DNA from: Citrus sinensis
Lineage: Eukaryota > Streptophyta > Magnoliopsida > Sapindales > Rutaceae
Assembly (NCBI RefSeq): GCF_022201045.2
Contig: NC_068563.1
Span: forward strand, 28,369,001-28,433,000
Direction: 5' to 3'
DNA length: 64,000 nucleotides
Under the pieces are notes generated by a model. It did no database searches and was not told the DNA's origin. It saw only the letters and a program-made list of their open reading frames with translations. Shown here one piece after another: positions 42,801-53,964 of the stretch; within the stretch, counting starts at the first letter, position 1, and each line of letters begins with the position of its first letter. A program made the position numbers and the translations under genes.

Positions 42801-44562
42801 ACCAGAACTACGAGTTTGACTACAATGTTAGATCTTATCCAGGTGGTAATGCTGAATATGGTATGGATTTGCACCAGAAAGAACAACTTCATGAGAATAC
42901 CATGTCGATGATGCAATCTCAGCACTTCTCTGTAGGTCTTACTATTTAACAGATTGAGCAACTCTTTCTTTTCTTTTCTCTTATTATTATTGTCATCCTT
43001 GTCATCATTATCATCTGCAACACAGATGGGGAGATCTGCAGGGTTCAATCTAGGTGGAACTTATACATCCCATCGCCCTCAGCAGCAACAGCAGCATGCA
43101 CCATCAGTTAGTAGTAGTGGTGTCTCCTTCTCATCTGTTAACAACCAGGATCTTCTCCATCTGCATGGCTCAGATATGTTCCCATCTTCGCATTCTTCCT
43201 ATCACTCACAGGTATGGCAGTCTGTTGCTGTAGTCTGTTTATGATGTTCTGATGGTTGAAATATAGAAAATGAGAGTAAATTCATAATCTAAATGATTGG
43301 TTCGCTACTCAATGCAGTAATGCTTTCATAAGCACTGTTTTGTGCACCTCTCTCTTGTCTTTTCCTTTCTTTTTCTGCTTTTCTTCTCTTAAACCCATTT
43401 CATCTCTGGTTCAGACCAGTGGACCACCCGGCATTGGACTGAGACCTTTAAATTCTCAAAATCCGGTTTCGGGCATGGGCTCATACGATCAGCTTGTCCA
43501 GTATCAACATCAGAACCCATCCCAATTTCGCCTTCAACAGATGTCTGCAGTCAATCAGTCATTTAGAAATCAGGATATGAAATCCATACAGGCAGCACAT
43601 TCTACTCCTGACCCATTTGGCTTGCTGGGCTTGTTAAGTGTAATAAAAATGAGTGATCCTGATCTCACATCGCTGGCTCTTGGGATTGACCTTACGACAC
43701 TTGGGTTGAACTTGAATTCAACAGAAAATCTTCACAAAACTTTTGGTTCGCCGTGGTCTGATGAACCAGCAAAGGGTGACCCAGAGTTCACTGTGCCGCA
43801 ATGTTATTACGCTAAACAACCACCTGCTCTACATGTGAGCTTTTCTTCATTGTCTATATTTCTTTGGTTTTGATTGAGGGCTTAACATATTTTCCTTTCT
43901 CACTTTTGATCATTTGTGGGTGGCTGCAGCAAGGTTATTTTTCAAAGTTCACGGTGGAGACATTATTTTATATATTCTACAGGTGCTTCTCTTTAATTTA
44001 TTTTTGTTTCGTTTTGGATACCTCTTCAAAACCTTTTTTTTTTTTTTGCACTTAGCAATCATGGTTCTCTCTCTTTTGCAGCATGCCTAAAGACGAAGCC
44101 CAATTATATGCTGCAAATGAACTGTATGTTCTCTTAGCCAATACCAGTGTATATATTTTTTGTTTTCCCTTTTACACATGGGTGTTGAAGTTCTTTTTCA
44201 TGCAATTTGTAATGTTGAGGTTGGATTCTATTTAGATTGGTGCAACATGTTTTTCTTCTTTTCAGTTACAATAGAGGTTGGTTTTATCACAAGGAACATC
44301 GGTTGTGGTTCATCAGAGTCCCCAATGTCGAGCCATTAGTTAAAACAAATGCATACGAGAGAGGATCTTATCACTGTTTTGATCCTAACACATTTGAAAC
44401 AATCCGCAAGGTTTGATCAATAATTATTACTTATTTCATTTGTATTCTTTAGTCATGCCTCGAAGGGTGCTTGATGTTGAGAAGTATTGATTTTCATTGC
44501 AGGATAATTTCGTTGTCCATTATGAGATGTTGGAAAAGAGACCAGCTCTTCCTCAACATTAA
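39832..44562 (+). CDS. VIP2: CCR4-NOT complex subunit NOT2 (VIP2-like)
   Basis: NOT2 is a scaffold subunit of the CCR4-NOT deadenylase complex, acting in mRNA decay and transcription. Plant VIP2/NOT2 also aids miRNA biogenesis and Agrobacterium transformation. Thirteen coding exons join in phase: 39832-39849, 40568-40679, 40756-40934, 41082-41466, 41935-42138, 42234-42335, 42843-42931, 43026-43211, 43415-43834, 43930-43982, 44082-44123, 44266-44410 and 44503-44562, totalling 1995 bp and 664 residues. The long N-terminal region is Gly/Ser/Asn-rich and disordered, with a poly-Gln patch from CAGCAA repeats at about 43078-43095. The NOT2/3/5 domain spans about 493-655 (FGLLGLLSVIKMSDPDLTSL, FGSPWSDEP, RGWFYHKEHRLWF). 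The leader is itself split: a first exon ending CAG at about 38766, then a second from about 39714 to the ATG. The family's start MSGLLN is encoded in a tiny 18-bp exon end. Confidence 0.96.
40319..40381. repeat. 34-bp tandem duplication in a VIP2 intron
   Basis: ATGAATGAATTACAAGTATT occurs twice with a 34-bp period, with one or two differences nearby. A recent slippage or duplication within the first coding intron. Confidence 0.8.
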
Positions 44563-45296
44563 CAAGATATTTTTTGAATTTACATTGTAAAGTTTCTGTT
44601 GTGGAGCTCATTCATTAGAACGTAAGTCAGCTTGCAGCATTAATGTTTATTTGAATTTAGTAAATTGTTGCGTCAATGTTGTTGCAGTAATTGGCCGCCC
44701 ATTTAGCTTCATAATTCTTCCCCACCCCCTCTTCCCCTTTTTTGTGTAATACTATGCAAAGCAATTTTCTCAAAGGTTATATGACAAGGTACTCATGTAT
44801 CTTAGGAAATAGATTCGGTTACTGCAGTTTACGCTTTGTTCAAAGTTATTGGATGAATTTAGACATGAGAAGTACAATTGGAGCCTGACAATATGGAGCC
44901 AGCTTGTGAGATGAACCATACCATTTGCATTTGACCTTGTAATATACTCGAGCAACCAATCGTAAGAGTTTCGTAAAGCATACTGGTAATTAATTAAAAG
45001 ATGCAGTAGCTTCTCTTTATGAGAAAAGATGGATTTAGAGATTTTTATGATGAAAGATGCTGTAGCTTCTCTTTATGAGAAAAGATGGATTTCGAGATTT
45101 TTATGAAGAGGATTCAAATGGGCTATGTCTTGAGACCTCTCTTTTGAGTATCTGAACCTTAATATTGCCCGCCAAAAGGGTTAGAAAACGAAGTTTTCAA
45201 TTTGGAAATATTGTGATAAGTTGGTCTAATAAAGTACATTTGAAAATTTAATTAGCGACAAAAATGATACAGTATCAATCTTAAAAGGCAAGCAAA
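44563..45296. other. Spacer between VIP2 and malectin-like relics
   Basis: Contains the VIP2 3' UTR (to about 44800) and a 56-bp tandem duplication at 44999-45110. No gene is seen. Confidence 0.5.
44999..45110. repeat. 56-bp tandem duplication
   Basis: The two units start near 45001 and 45057. Both hold GTAGCTTCTCTTTATGAGAA and GATTTTTATGA, with only a few differences. Confidence 0.85.
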
Positions 45297-46330
45297 CGAA
45301 GTAAAATAACCCACGGTGGTGGATCCGGATTCCAGTGGGAGGCCAGCAAATGTTTTCCCGACTCGCATCGACCGCATCGAAAACTTCCATGGCATCAAGC
45401 AACTGTCCCATTATGGGTCCGTTTGCTGAACCAGAGACCCCAATAGGATACAGTGAAACCGTATCGTGCACATCTTAATACTCGCTCATTCAGGAACGTC
45501 CACGGCATCTAATTTTTGCTGCATGTGTAAATTTGAACCTTGCTAGTTTCCTTTCTAGAAACTGATAAATGGGGACCATAAAGGAGGGAAAATTTGAAGT
45601 CATCTGTGTTGTAGCACAAAGTAAGCTTTAACCGTCCCTTCAAGAGAGAAACGTACTGACAAACGTATGGAATCTGAGACATTTTTAGCTTGGATTGCAC
45701 TTGCGATTACTACCATGACGGGATTGAGAAACTCTGAGTGAGAGAAGCGGTCTCTCTGGTGATGTTAAGATAGTCCGTCATTTCTTTTGATTTTCAAATC
45801 GGACTACATAAATATCGACAAGTTGCCTGCATCATGTACAAATAATTACTTACAAAATCTTACAGGATGTAACAATGCACGAGCAGTGAGCACGAAAAAA
45901 ATCACTTTACAATAACTTTTATTAGCGCCATGGTCGATTCTGCTGTGGAGTGGTATTGTTCTCCATTAAATGTCTTGGAACATAGAATTTACTTCAAGTA
46001 ATGAAATAAAGGGAACCTCATCGTTGCTGTTACGCACTAAACACACTATTGTCTCTTCTTTTTTCGTCATGTAAATCAATCCATGGTTACATAGGCTCTT
46101 CTTGGCTCGAAGCGGTCACGCTTGCCCATAAAATTGCCATCGATCTCCTATCTAAAACTTGGTGGCTTAGAGAGGCCGCCATTGTTACCGTAAAAGAACC
46201 GAGCTCGAAACAGAAATTTGCAAGCAGCACAAGATAGCGGCAACTTGTAACATTTTTTATTGCCATCAGGGGAGAATCTGAAGATATTCATGGTATTGAT
46301 GTTCATGAATTTTGTGCTACAATGATAACC
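45297..46330 (-). pseudogene. Malectin-like gene relic A
   Basis: The stretch 45297-45790 aligns by eye with the third exon of the intact copy at 47986-49810 (for example VSLYPIGVSGSANG, then LLDAMEVFDAVDAS against VNAMEVFQVLDVVDDAS). 45905-46290 aligns with its second exon (NLWANV region, NYDGLSRP region in changed frames). Signal exon and the beginning of exon 2 are missing, and there are internal deletions and frame changes. The old promoter may survive near 47465 (CCGGCCGCATCATGATG), which resembles blocks upstream of the other copies. Confidence 0.75.
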
Positions 46331-46430
46331 TTAAGACATTTTACATCTGAATTCACAAGCAAATAATAAATTGCTAATGAGAACTGACATTTTACATATG
46401 ACAATAACAATAATGTTATTTATTCTTATA

Positions 46431-46620
46431 GTCGGTTTGGGAGTATGGTGAGGTAGTTGAGCTGCTAAAGTCCAATTACTAAGGTGTTTGTTAATACCTG
46501 TAGCTGGGCTTTGACAGTTTAGTAAATTTTTTTCCCAACTTCTATTCCACAACTGTATCTTTTACTCCACAACAGCTGCAGCTTAAAAACTACAGCATCT
46601 CACTCCCAAACACACCCTTA
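46431..46620. mobile_element. Probable hAT-type MITE
   Basis: The ends are imperfect inverted repeats: GGTTTGGGAGTATGGTGAGG at the left, and, read from the right end, TGTTTGGGAGTGAGATGCTG. GCTGC and CAGCTGCAGC words follow inside. About 190 bp, with no coding capacity. The GTGTTTGGGAG type of end is common in plant hAT MITEs (recall). A target duplication was not clear. Confidence 0.5.
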
Positions 46621-46749
46621 ATTAGTTGGGATATCTTCTTTATATCTGGCAAATTGAGCACCGAAACCAGTGCTTGGCAAACTTAGCACTGAAATCAATG
46701 CTTGAATTTGGTGTTGGCAGCATCGACTCGGTATCGTAATTTGTAACTC

Positions 46750-46751
<2 letters not shown>

Positions 46752-46788
<37 letters not shown>
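46752..46788. repeat. AT dinucleotide microsatellite
   Basis: About 18 uninterrupted AT units. Confidence 0.95.
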
Positions 46789-46791
<3 letters not shown>

Positions 46792-47985
46792 CATTGGTTG
46801 ACCTATAAATTAAAAATGCAAAGGTAGAGCATTCATCCCATTCCATTTGTGAGAGAGAGCTGAGATTTTAAGAGATTTTAGAGCGTAAAATTATAAAGCT
46901 CTTGAGAGTTTTGTGAGTAAGAGTAATTGGGTATATTGAGGCCTTAGGTTGTAAGATAAAATATTTCAAAACTTGTATATTCCACATCACTAGTAAAAAT
47001 ATTTCATTCTTTCTTCATCATGGACGTAGGTGAAAAATCAAACCATGTAATTTTTTGTGTCCTCTTTGTGTTTTTATTCTTCATTTTTCCCCAATTTCAT
47101 TTTAGATGCTTCCCTACTTCACTCATCAATTTCCTAACAATATCCCATTTGATGTGGTAACTAATGTGAAATTATTTAATTGACTAAGGTGGTAATTAGT
47201 TAATAAGTCTTATTTAAATAGTAAAATTTTATTAATAACATATCAGTTGGGATACAAATTTAAGTATCCTAACATCCTAAGTAAGTATAGCATTACTTAT
47301 GACAATATAAGCAACATAGTATAGTTCAAATTAATGTTCTTCCTACTGGTTCAGTGGCATTTGTCGTGTCTTAAGAGTCAATTCTTAAAACAACAACTAA
47401 AAAAAAAAAAGAAATGTACTTTAGACATTGAAAATCGATGTCTTAAGCGAGGCTGGATATGTGCAAGGCCGGCCGCATCATGATGATAAGATTTATATTA
47501 CCGCCGAGGAATTATAACTAGCAATCTCAGAATTCGATGATGTTAAGTTATATATTCCGCTTTCACTATCATTTTTTGACTGACACATTATAAGTTCGTT
47601 AATGTATCCTTGTTCTTGTACAAGTATTGAGACTATGCGCGTAAACGCCCAAATCATGCACTTGCAGTTTCGAAAGTATCATTTACTCGATGACAAATCT
47701 TTGCTAGGATTTTTTTAACAATAAGGAAAAAGATAAGTCTGTTAAGAATTGATGTCTTTGATATATTTTCTTAAGAGTCAATTCTTTTATTTTCCACAGG
47801 TGTAGGTGTTTGACTTTGGTGAGTTACGACAAACTGGGTCAGTTAACTTTAATTGAAAGAATTAAAATTTGTTTTATAGGTCTCCATCCGAATTGAAAGA
47901 ATTTTGATTTGTTTATTCACAATGGTTCTTTTAATTTCCTCGAATGGTTGGATTTTGGTTTTGAGTGTATTTATTCTCATTTAAA
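46789..47985. other. Intergenic within malectin-like array
   Basis: No gene is supported. It holds a CCGGCC-containing block at 47465-47485, similar to sequence upstream of other malectin-like copies. The 17-bp direct repeat CTTAAGAGTCAATTCTT occurs near 47368 and 47772. Confidence 0.5.
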
Positions 47986-49810
47986 TTAATTAAAGGTTAC
48001 ACGTGACAGAATTTCAAATAAGGGAAAAAAAAAAACGCGGAGCAAATGAAATGAAGTTGCAAATACAAACATTGGCAATGAGAAGCCCAGCAGGTGTCCC
48101 CCATTAGACGCATCATCAACCACATCAAGCACCTGAAACACTTCCATGGCATTTACTAGAGGTGGCAATGTGGATCCATTTGCAGGTGAGATTGTTACAT
48201 TCGCTGAACCCGAAACCCGAACAGGATACAGAGACACCACATTGTTCTCCGTCCCAAAAGTGGCCCAGTTGGGAACATCTACGTCTCTGGCATTGAATTT
48301 TTGGCCGTCTATGTAAATTTCAACCTCGCCAATCTCAAACCGAATAATTGGATCCATAAAGTAGATTACAAAGTAGGCTACAACTTCTGTTTGTGATGAA
48401 AAATTGACCGGCAAATATATGGAGTCCGATACAGATTTTGCTTGGATTGCAGTTAGCAACACGGGGAATGGTGGACTATTTTCTAGTGATGAATAGCCGT
48501 CGAGCATTGGGTCACCAGATATGTTGAGATATTCAGGCATTTCCTGAGGCTTCCAAATTCTGTTACAGCATTCTTCCGCAGGTCCAAATTCTTCATTCCT
48601 GTAGTATTCTCATCAACCAAACAACATAGAAAGCAAATTGTTCATCCTAAATGTGTACTGCTATGTGATACTTAAAAAAATTATAATAATAATAATAATT
48701 ATTATTATTTTTTGTTTCTAAAAAAAAAAAAGAAGAATAAAGAGGACGCTCAATTCTCAAGATTTGCCCCAATAGACAGCAAGACCCCTCTTTTCCAAAA
48801 AAGGACAATCAAACCCCACCATTTCATAAATGAATATTTTAGATATCTTTTGTTAATAAATTAAGTGTATTTAGTTGGAGATAAAGGCACTGTTGTACTA
48901 TAATATCCAACAGCATGATATACGAACTTCACTGATGAAATGGGTACTATAACTACCCTTTTTTGAAACACTGAGAGTCCAACCGTCTACTGCAGCAAAC
49001 GAGTCTGAGTGTACTTTTTGCCTTGGCTTAAAAGAAAAATAAATAAAAAAAGGTCTTACTCAACAGTTTTGTTTGCGCCAAAGTTGATCCTGCTTTGGAG
49101 GTACAAAGCAGTTTTGTTCTGCATCAATGTGTACATATCTCCAGGCATGTATGTGGCTTGCAGTGAAGAAATAAAAGCAACGCCATTATCGGTAGTACGC
49201 ACTAAACACACAGTAGTTTTTTCGCTTGCAGTTCTGTAAATCAGTTCATGGTACACTGGCTGGTCTTGGATCATAGAAGTTGTCACGTTTGCCCATAAAT
49301 TGCCATCAATCTCCAATTTGAAACTCGACGGCCTAGATAGGCCATCATAGTTACCATAAAAGAACCCGGCTCGAAATAGAAACTTTCCGTTAAAAGGTTG
49401 TAATGGCAATTTGTAGCAGCTTTTGTTGTCACTGGGAAAAAATCGTAAGCTATTCATTGGATTGACGACTTCAGTTGGAGTGAGGATAAAATTTTTCCCA
49501 GTATTTATGAAGTCTTTGTCTTCGTACCAATGTGTATCGACGCCATTAAAGCTTATTGTTGTTTCTCCTGATGCTCCACAGTCAATGAACAACTCACTGA
49601 AACCGTCGCTGTCGCTGTCGCTGCCGTGTACTGTTGCAGAAAAGATCAAAGGGATTAGAGAGTTAATTATTTTGCCTCAGTGTTTGGTTAATCGAAGAAC
49701 TGAAATTTGAAAAACAGATAATGAGTCTTACCGCAACGATTTGAAGATCCTATGAAGAATGCAGCGGATAGAAGCAACAGCATTTGAAACAATTTCTTCA
49801 GGGGCTCCAT
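47986..49810 (-). CDS. Short malectin-like protein, intact copy B
   Basis: Three coding exons join in phase: 49732-49810, 49060-49630 and 47986-48598, giving 1263 bp and 420 residues. The start at 49810 opens a signal peptide (MEPLKKLFQMLLLLSAAFF). A full malectin-like region follows (LFIDCGASGETT, NYDGLSRPSSFKLEIDGNLW, then ECCNRIWKP, LPPLVNAMEVFQVLDVV). At the point where the plus-strand relative at 32456 splices into its WGGDPC/LRR exons, this gene has lost the donor (AATG followed by GGGG). It reads on 28 residues or so to a stop, with a hydrophobic last stretch (LPMFVFATSFHLLRVFFFPL). The product would be a kinase-less, LRR-less protein, secreted or anchored by that tail. Arabidopsis has similar short 'kinase-related' malectin-like genes. 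Whether it is expressed is unknown. Confidence 0.72.
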
Positions 49811-50206
49811 TTGCAGAGAGAAAAACTGATAGACTTAGCTTGAGTTTCTCGCAGCTAGCAATTACTGCATTGCATGGATGGCAAGCGTCGATCATTTTGA
49901 ATAGTTTATAAGGGCATGCAAAACTAATAATGTCAAAATGATTTTCATTGGGTTTCGTGATCTGCCAGGTAATGCAGGAAGAGTTGACTTGAACTTAACG
50001 GATTTGGAGACAAAAAATTTCGGACAGGGATAAGCATATAACCTATCTAAACGGTCTTTAGTGATGCCAGAACCTTGCGGCCGGCCACATCATGAAGTCA
50101 ACCCCAGATAGTTCAAGGACCGCTCTTCAATGTAACCATTTATAATGTAATAATTGCCAGTATGTGAAGGAAAAGAAAATATATTCCCTTTGAAAAGTTT
50201 CAACAT
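49811..50206. other. Upstream region of copy B
   Basis: Promoter-side sequence of the 49810 gene. A block at 50074-50097 (CTTGCGGCCGGCCACATCAT) is shared in part with 47465-47485 and 54134-54150, so the duplicated unit included upstream DNA. Confidence 0.5.
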
Positions 50207-50515
50207 ATGAGCTGCTTTAGAAACATCGATCACTGAAACTGATATTGCATTTGGTTTTGGTACCAATGTAGATCTCTCTGCTGGAGCCTGGAGAAATTGT
50301 CACATTGGCCGAATTATCGATGCAAAACCTGACACCACGTGGTATTGATCCTCTAATCTTCCACAGTTTGGACGTCTTTGGCATCGGTCAATTTGCAAAG
50401 CTCAACGTTGCTAGTTCGATTTGGAGGAAATTTAAGCACTAAATTATATGGAGTATGAAACATTCTTTGATTGGATTGGTGTTGCCATCACACGCCACAG
50501 AATTAGGGGCCAGTA
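50207..50515 (-). pseudogene. Malectin-like relic E (exon 3 fragment)
   Basis: GGAGAAATTGTCACATTGGC near 50290 and ATATGGAGTATGAAACATTC near 50447 match, with changes, the B-copy sequence encoding NVTISPANGS and DSIYLP (minus strand). The segment is interrupted and lacks the other exons. Confidence 0.55.
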
Positions 50516-51539
50516 CACAAAGATTTAAGATCATTTCTTCGAATTACTATTCATATCTAGGTTTTAGCCTTCGCAAAAACTCCATCTTTATTGCCTATTA
50601 ATTAAAAACCTGCCCAAGAAGACCATCTAATTCTATCAACAAAATCAATTAAGACCATCTAATAGTTTCAGCTAGACCAACATGATTCGCCAAGGAACCA
50701 GTAAATGTTACATTTCATAAACGGAGAATGAATCTGAAGTTGAGTTGAAGAATTCGGTCCATTAGTTGTAGTGATCTTTATATCACATTTGTACTTATAA
50801 GAATGTGCAATTAAAATTTATTTACATATAGATTCTTTTAAAAAAAAATTCAAAATTGGCCACTATTATTTCTTCCAAGCTACCAATAAGTTTCATGTGC
50901 ATCCATGAAATATAGACAATAGTACGAATTCCAATGCATTATAAAAACAAACATTGCATTAGTGTTTGTAATCTTTTCCGGTTTTATAACTAACTACTAA
51001 TAACCAGCTGAAATCTACGTTTTCTAATATTTAGATATATGCACCTAAGATTTTTTATATAAAGTAAGTGCGTATTAAGCAAATTGTTAGAGAAATTAAA
51101 TGTAAACACAAATATTATAACTTACTCAATACTTCTTTTTTGCACCATCGTTGATCTGATTCATGTTACTGTGATGAGGATTAGCGAGCGGATTTCAAAG
51201 TTGAATAATGTGAAACTTATCCTGTTTTTCCAATCACCCTGTTAGTATATATATATATATATATTTTTTATAAGTTCTTCTATTCTAATAATAAGAGGTA
51301 TATGTATCGGTATTTAAAATAAAGGTATGATTTCTCAGACTGCCAATGACGCATAACAATGCATTTTATAGGTTTTCACTTACTGTGAGCTTCTGAAAAT
51401 TCTAGGGAAGCAAATTTCAGTCTCGGTTATCTTCAGATACATAAAAATTTATACTGATATGAACATTTATGATGAAGTATATATAACAATCACATTTTAT
51501 GTCAGAAAGATACTGAAATGGCGAGCAAGTGAGTTACAC
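50516..51539. other. Intergenic within malectin-like array
   Basis: AT-rich spacer with a TA microsatellite at about 51245-51265. No gene is seen. Confidence 0.5.
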
Positions 51540-51794
51540 ACAATGCTAATGAGGAGCCTAGCAGATGTCTTCCCTTAGACACATCAAGCTCATAAAAAAC
51601 TTTCATGGCATTTTAGTAATGGTGCCAATGCAGTCCCATTTGCAGGAGAGACTGTTACCTTTGCTGAACCGACTCAAGTAGGCATATCTATAATTGCCCC
51701 AGTAGGGATGTCAGTGGCATCCAATTTTTGGCTGTCTAAGTAAGTTTTAACACTCCTTTGATTCCACGCAACCCGAATAATTGGATCCATAAAG

Positions 51795-52616
51795 TGTTGG
51801 TGGTAAATTTTGTGGGGAATGACAAATGTAGAGAAATACAACAATAATGGTGGAACTTTATTATGTAAAATAATGTGTTTACAACTAACTCTGTATGTAG
51901 GAAGAAACTGCAGAAATTTTGTGTGCTTCAAGGCACGTTACAAATGTCGCTTTCCTTAAGACGTTATTTGCCCCCACCAATTGAGTGATGCACATGGGTT
52001 AAGCAAATACGCCTCCAGGATACAATGAAGCACTTGTTTGTTTGCTTGCGTTGTGCATCGACGAAAGCAAACTAGAATACTCTTGAATGTTGCAAGCCTA
52101 CCAAGAAACAATATATTGTTCCTGCAGAAAACAATATATTGGAATGTGAATGCACAAAAGAAATGGGTGTTTTGTGTTGAGATTCGTACTAGAAAGGAAT
52201 GTTAAGAAAAGAGTGGTGTAGGATCATTCATTTCATGTCTAAATGGCTTAAACATGACCCCTATTTATAGATATACTTGTGCCCCCTCATTTGGGTTATC
52301 ATCTTTCATGATACCCCTTCATTCATGGCCATTGGATCTAGATTTGATTTTAATCAATGGTCTAAATTGAACCATCACCATTTCAAATGAAATGTCACCA
52401 TGAAATGATGCATCTCTAAATGAAATGTTGCCATGAAAAGTTATATCATTTAGTAAAAGGATACATTTTCTACAAGACACAATTAAATGGACATGTCCTT
52501 ACAACAAGACATCATTTAATTAGACAAGTCTTTAGTGAAAGGTACCTTTTCTATAAGGCACAATTAATAGGACATGTTTTTACCATAAGACACAATTATT
52601 TTGAAAATTTCCAACA
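51795..52616. mobile_element. Solo LTR of an LTR retrotransposon (Copia-like by its ends)
   Basis: The 822-bp segment begins TGTTGG and ends CCAACA and is flanked by the exact 5-bp repeat TAAAG (51790-51794 and 52617-52621). It interrupts exon 3 of relic C precisely: the sequence on both sides continues the alignment with copy B. A TATA-like CTATTTATAG lies near 52260. No internal region remains, so it is a recombination-derived solo LTR. It is a fossil, inserted after or during the decay of the host copy. Confidence 0.88.
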
Positions 52617-52654
52617 TAAAGTAGAGTATAAAGTAGGCTACTACTTTCTAAGGT

Positions 52655-52840
52655 GGAAAATTATATATATATACATATTAGTTTTATGATCTCAAATTTT
52701 AAAGTCTGGAAAAGTCTGGAATTTTAGAACCGTACGGTTTTAAAATATTATGAAATTAACACTTTAAAATTAGAGGGCTTTAAAGTTTTATTGGACGTTC
52801 TTATACTTTAAAATCTTGGATTGGAAAATTTATATATATA
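52655..52840. mobile_element. Small insertion flanked by 18-19-bp repeats
   Basis: GGAAAATTATATATATATA at 52655-52673 recurs almost exactly at 52823-52840, and relative to copy B the material between is extra. The inside (TTTAAAGTCTGGAAAAGTCT, ACTTTAAAATCTTGGATTGG) resembles 31240-31320 in wording. It is probably a MITE or a slipped repeat. Confidence 0.5.
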
Positions 52841-53964
52841 GAGAGAGATAGAGTCCGACACACTTATTGCTCCAATTGCTATTACCATCAGTGGCCTTGG
52901 CGGTCTATTTTTCCTGTAACATGTACCATTCAGTACTTTACCAGTGGATAAGGTTACATATTCTGACACTTTCCGTGATTTCCAGATTCAGTTACAGCAT
53001 TCTTGCAGAGGACCAATTTTTTTTCCCCGTATTTTCTCATTAAACAAAGATAAATAGTAAGAAAATAAGTAGATGTCTTTGATTTGAGGTACTGCAATAT
53101 ACTAATGTGTTTTAGATCCACAACTGCTGTGAAATAGAATCATTAAATCTGTCAAAAGCTTTAAATATACGGGTGTGCTTTCGAAATTAAACTGAAGCAT
53201 AACAGTTACAATCCGTTACTTACTCATCAGCTTTGTTTGCGCCGTGATTGATCCTGCTGTCGAGGTACAAAAGCGGTTCTGTTCTCCATCAATGGCTCGT
53301 ACATTTCTTCAGGAATATATGTAGCTTTCAGCGAACAAAGAAAAGGAACCTCATTATCCCTGGTACGCACTAAACACACGGTTGTCTTTTTTTTTGGTAC
53401 CGTTCTGTAAATCGCTTCATGGTACACCGGCTCTTGTTGGCTAGTAGAACTTGTCACATTTGCCCATAAATTGCCATCAGTCTCCAATTTGAAACTTGGA
53501 GGCCTAGATAGGCCATCATAAGTTACCATAGTAGAACCCTGCTCCAAAAATAAAAATAAAAATTCAGAAACAGTTTCTAATGGTAACTTGCAGCAGTTTC
53601 TGTTGCCATCGGGGAAAAACCTCAAGCTATTGATTGGATTGAAGTCTTGGCATGGACGGAGGAGAAAAATTTTCCCGGTATTTATGAAGTCTTCATCTCT
53701 ACGCCAAATATTAGGCGTCCAATGGTAGGGAGTTGGTGTGTCATCTGAAGAGCCACAGTCGATGAACATATGGTAGCCGAATACTGTAATAGAAAGATTA
53801 ATGATGTACTATCAATAACTTTGAATGTTTTGTTTCAGTGTTTGGTGAATTGAAGAACTAAAATTTGAGAAAGAAATAAGTCTTACCTTGACGATTTGAA
53901 GATCCAAGAAGAGTACTGCAGGTAAAAGTAACAACACTTGGAACATTTTCTTCCAGGGCTTCAT

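Larger units (their letters stand above)
51540..53964 (-). pseudogene. Malectin-like gene relic C, with two insertions
   Basis: This is a decayed host gene of the same family. Exon 1 (from ATG at 53964, MKPWKKMFQVLLLLPAVLF) is clear. Exon 2 spans about 53225-53790 (MFIDCGSSDD, INTGKIFLL, GLSRPPSFKLETDGNLWANV, VCLVRTRDNEVPF). Exon 3 is scattered over 51540-53010. The exon 1/2 junction is out of phase relative to copy B, the NYDG region and the end of exon 2 are frameshifted, and exon 3 is split by the solo LTR at 51795-52616 and by a 170-bp insertion near 52655-52840. No full-length product is possible. Confidence 0.8.
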
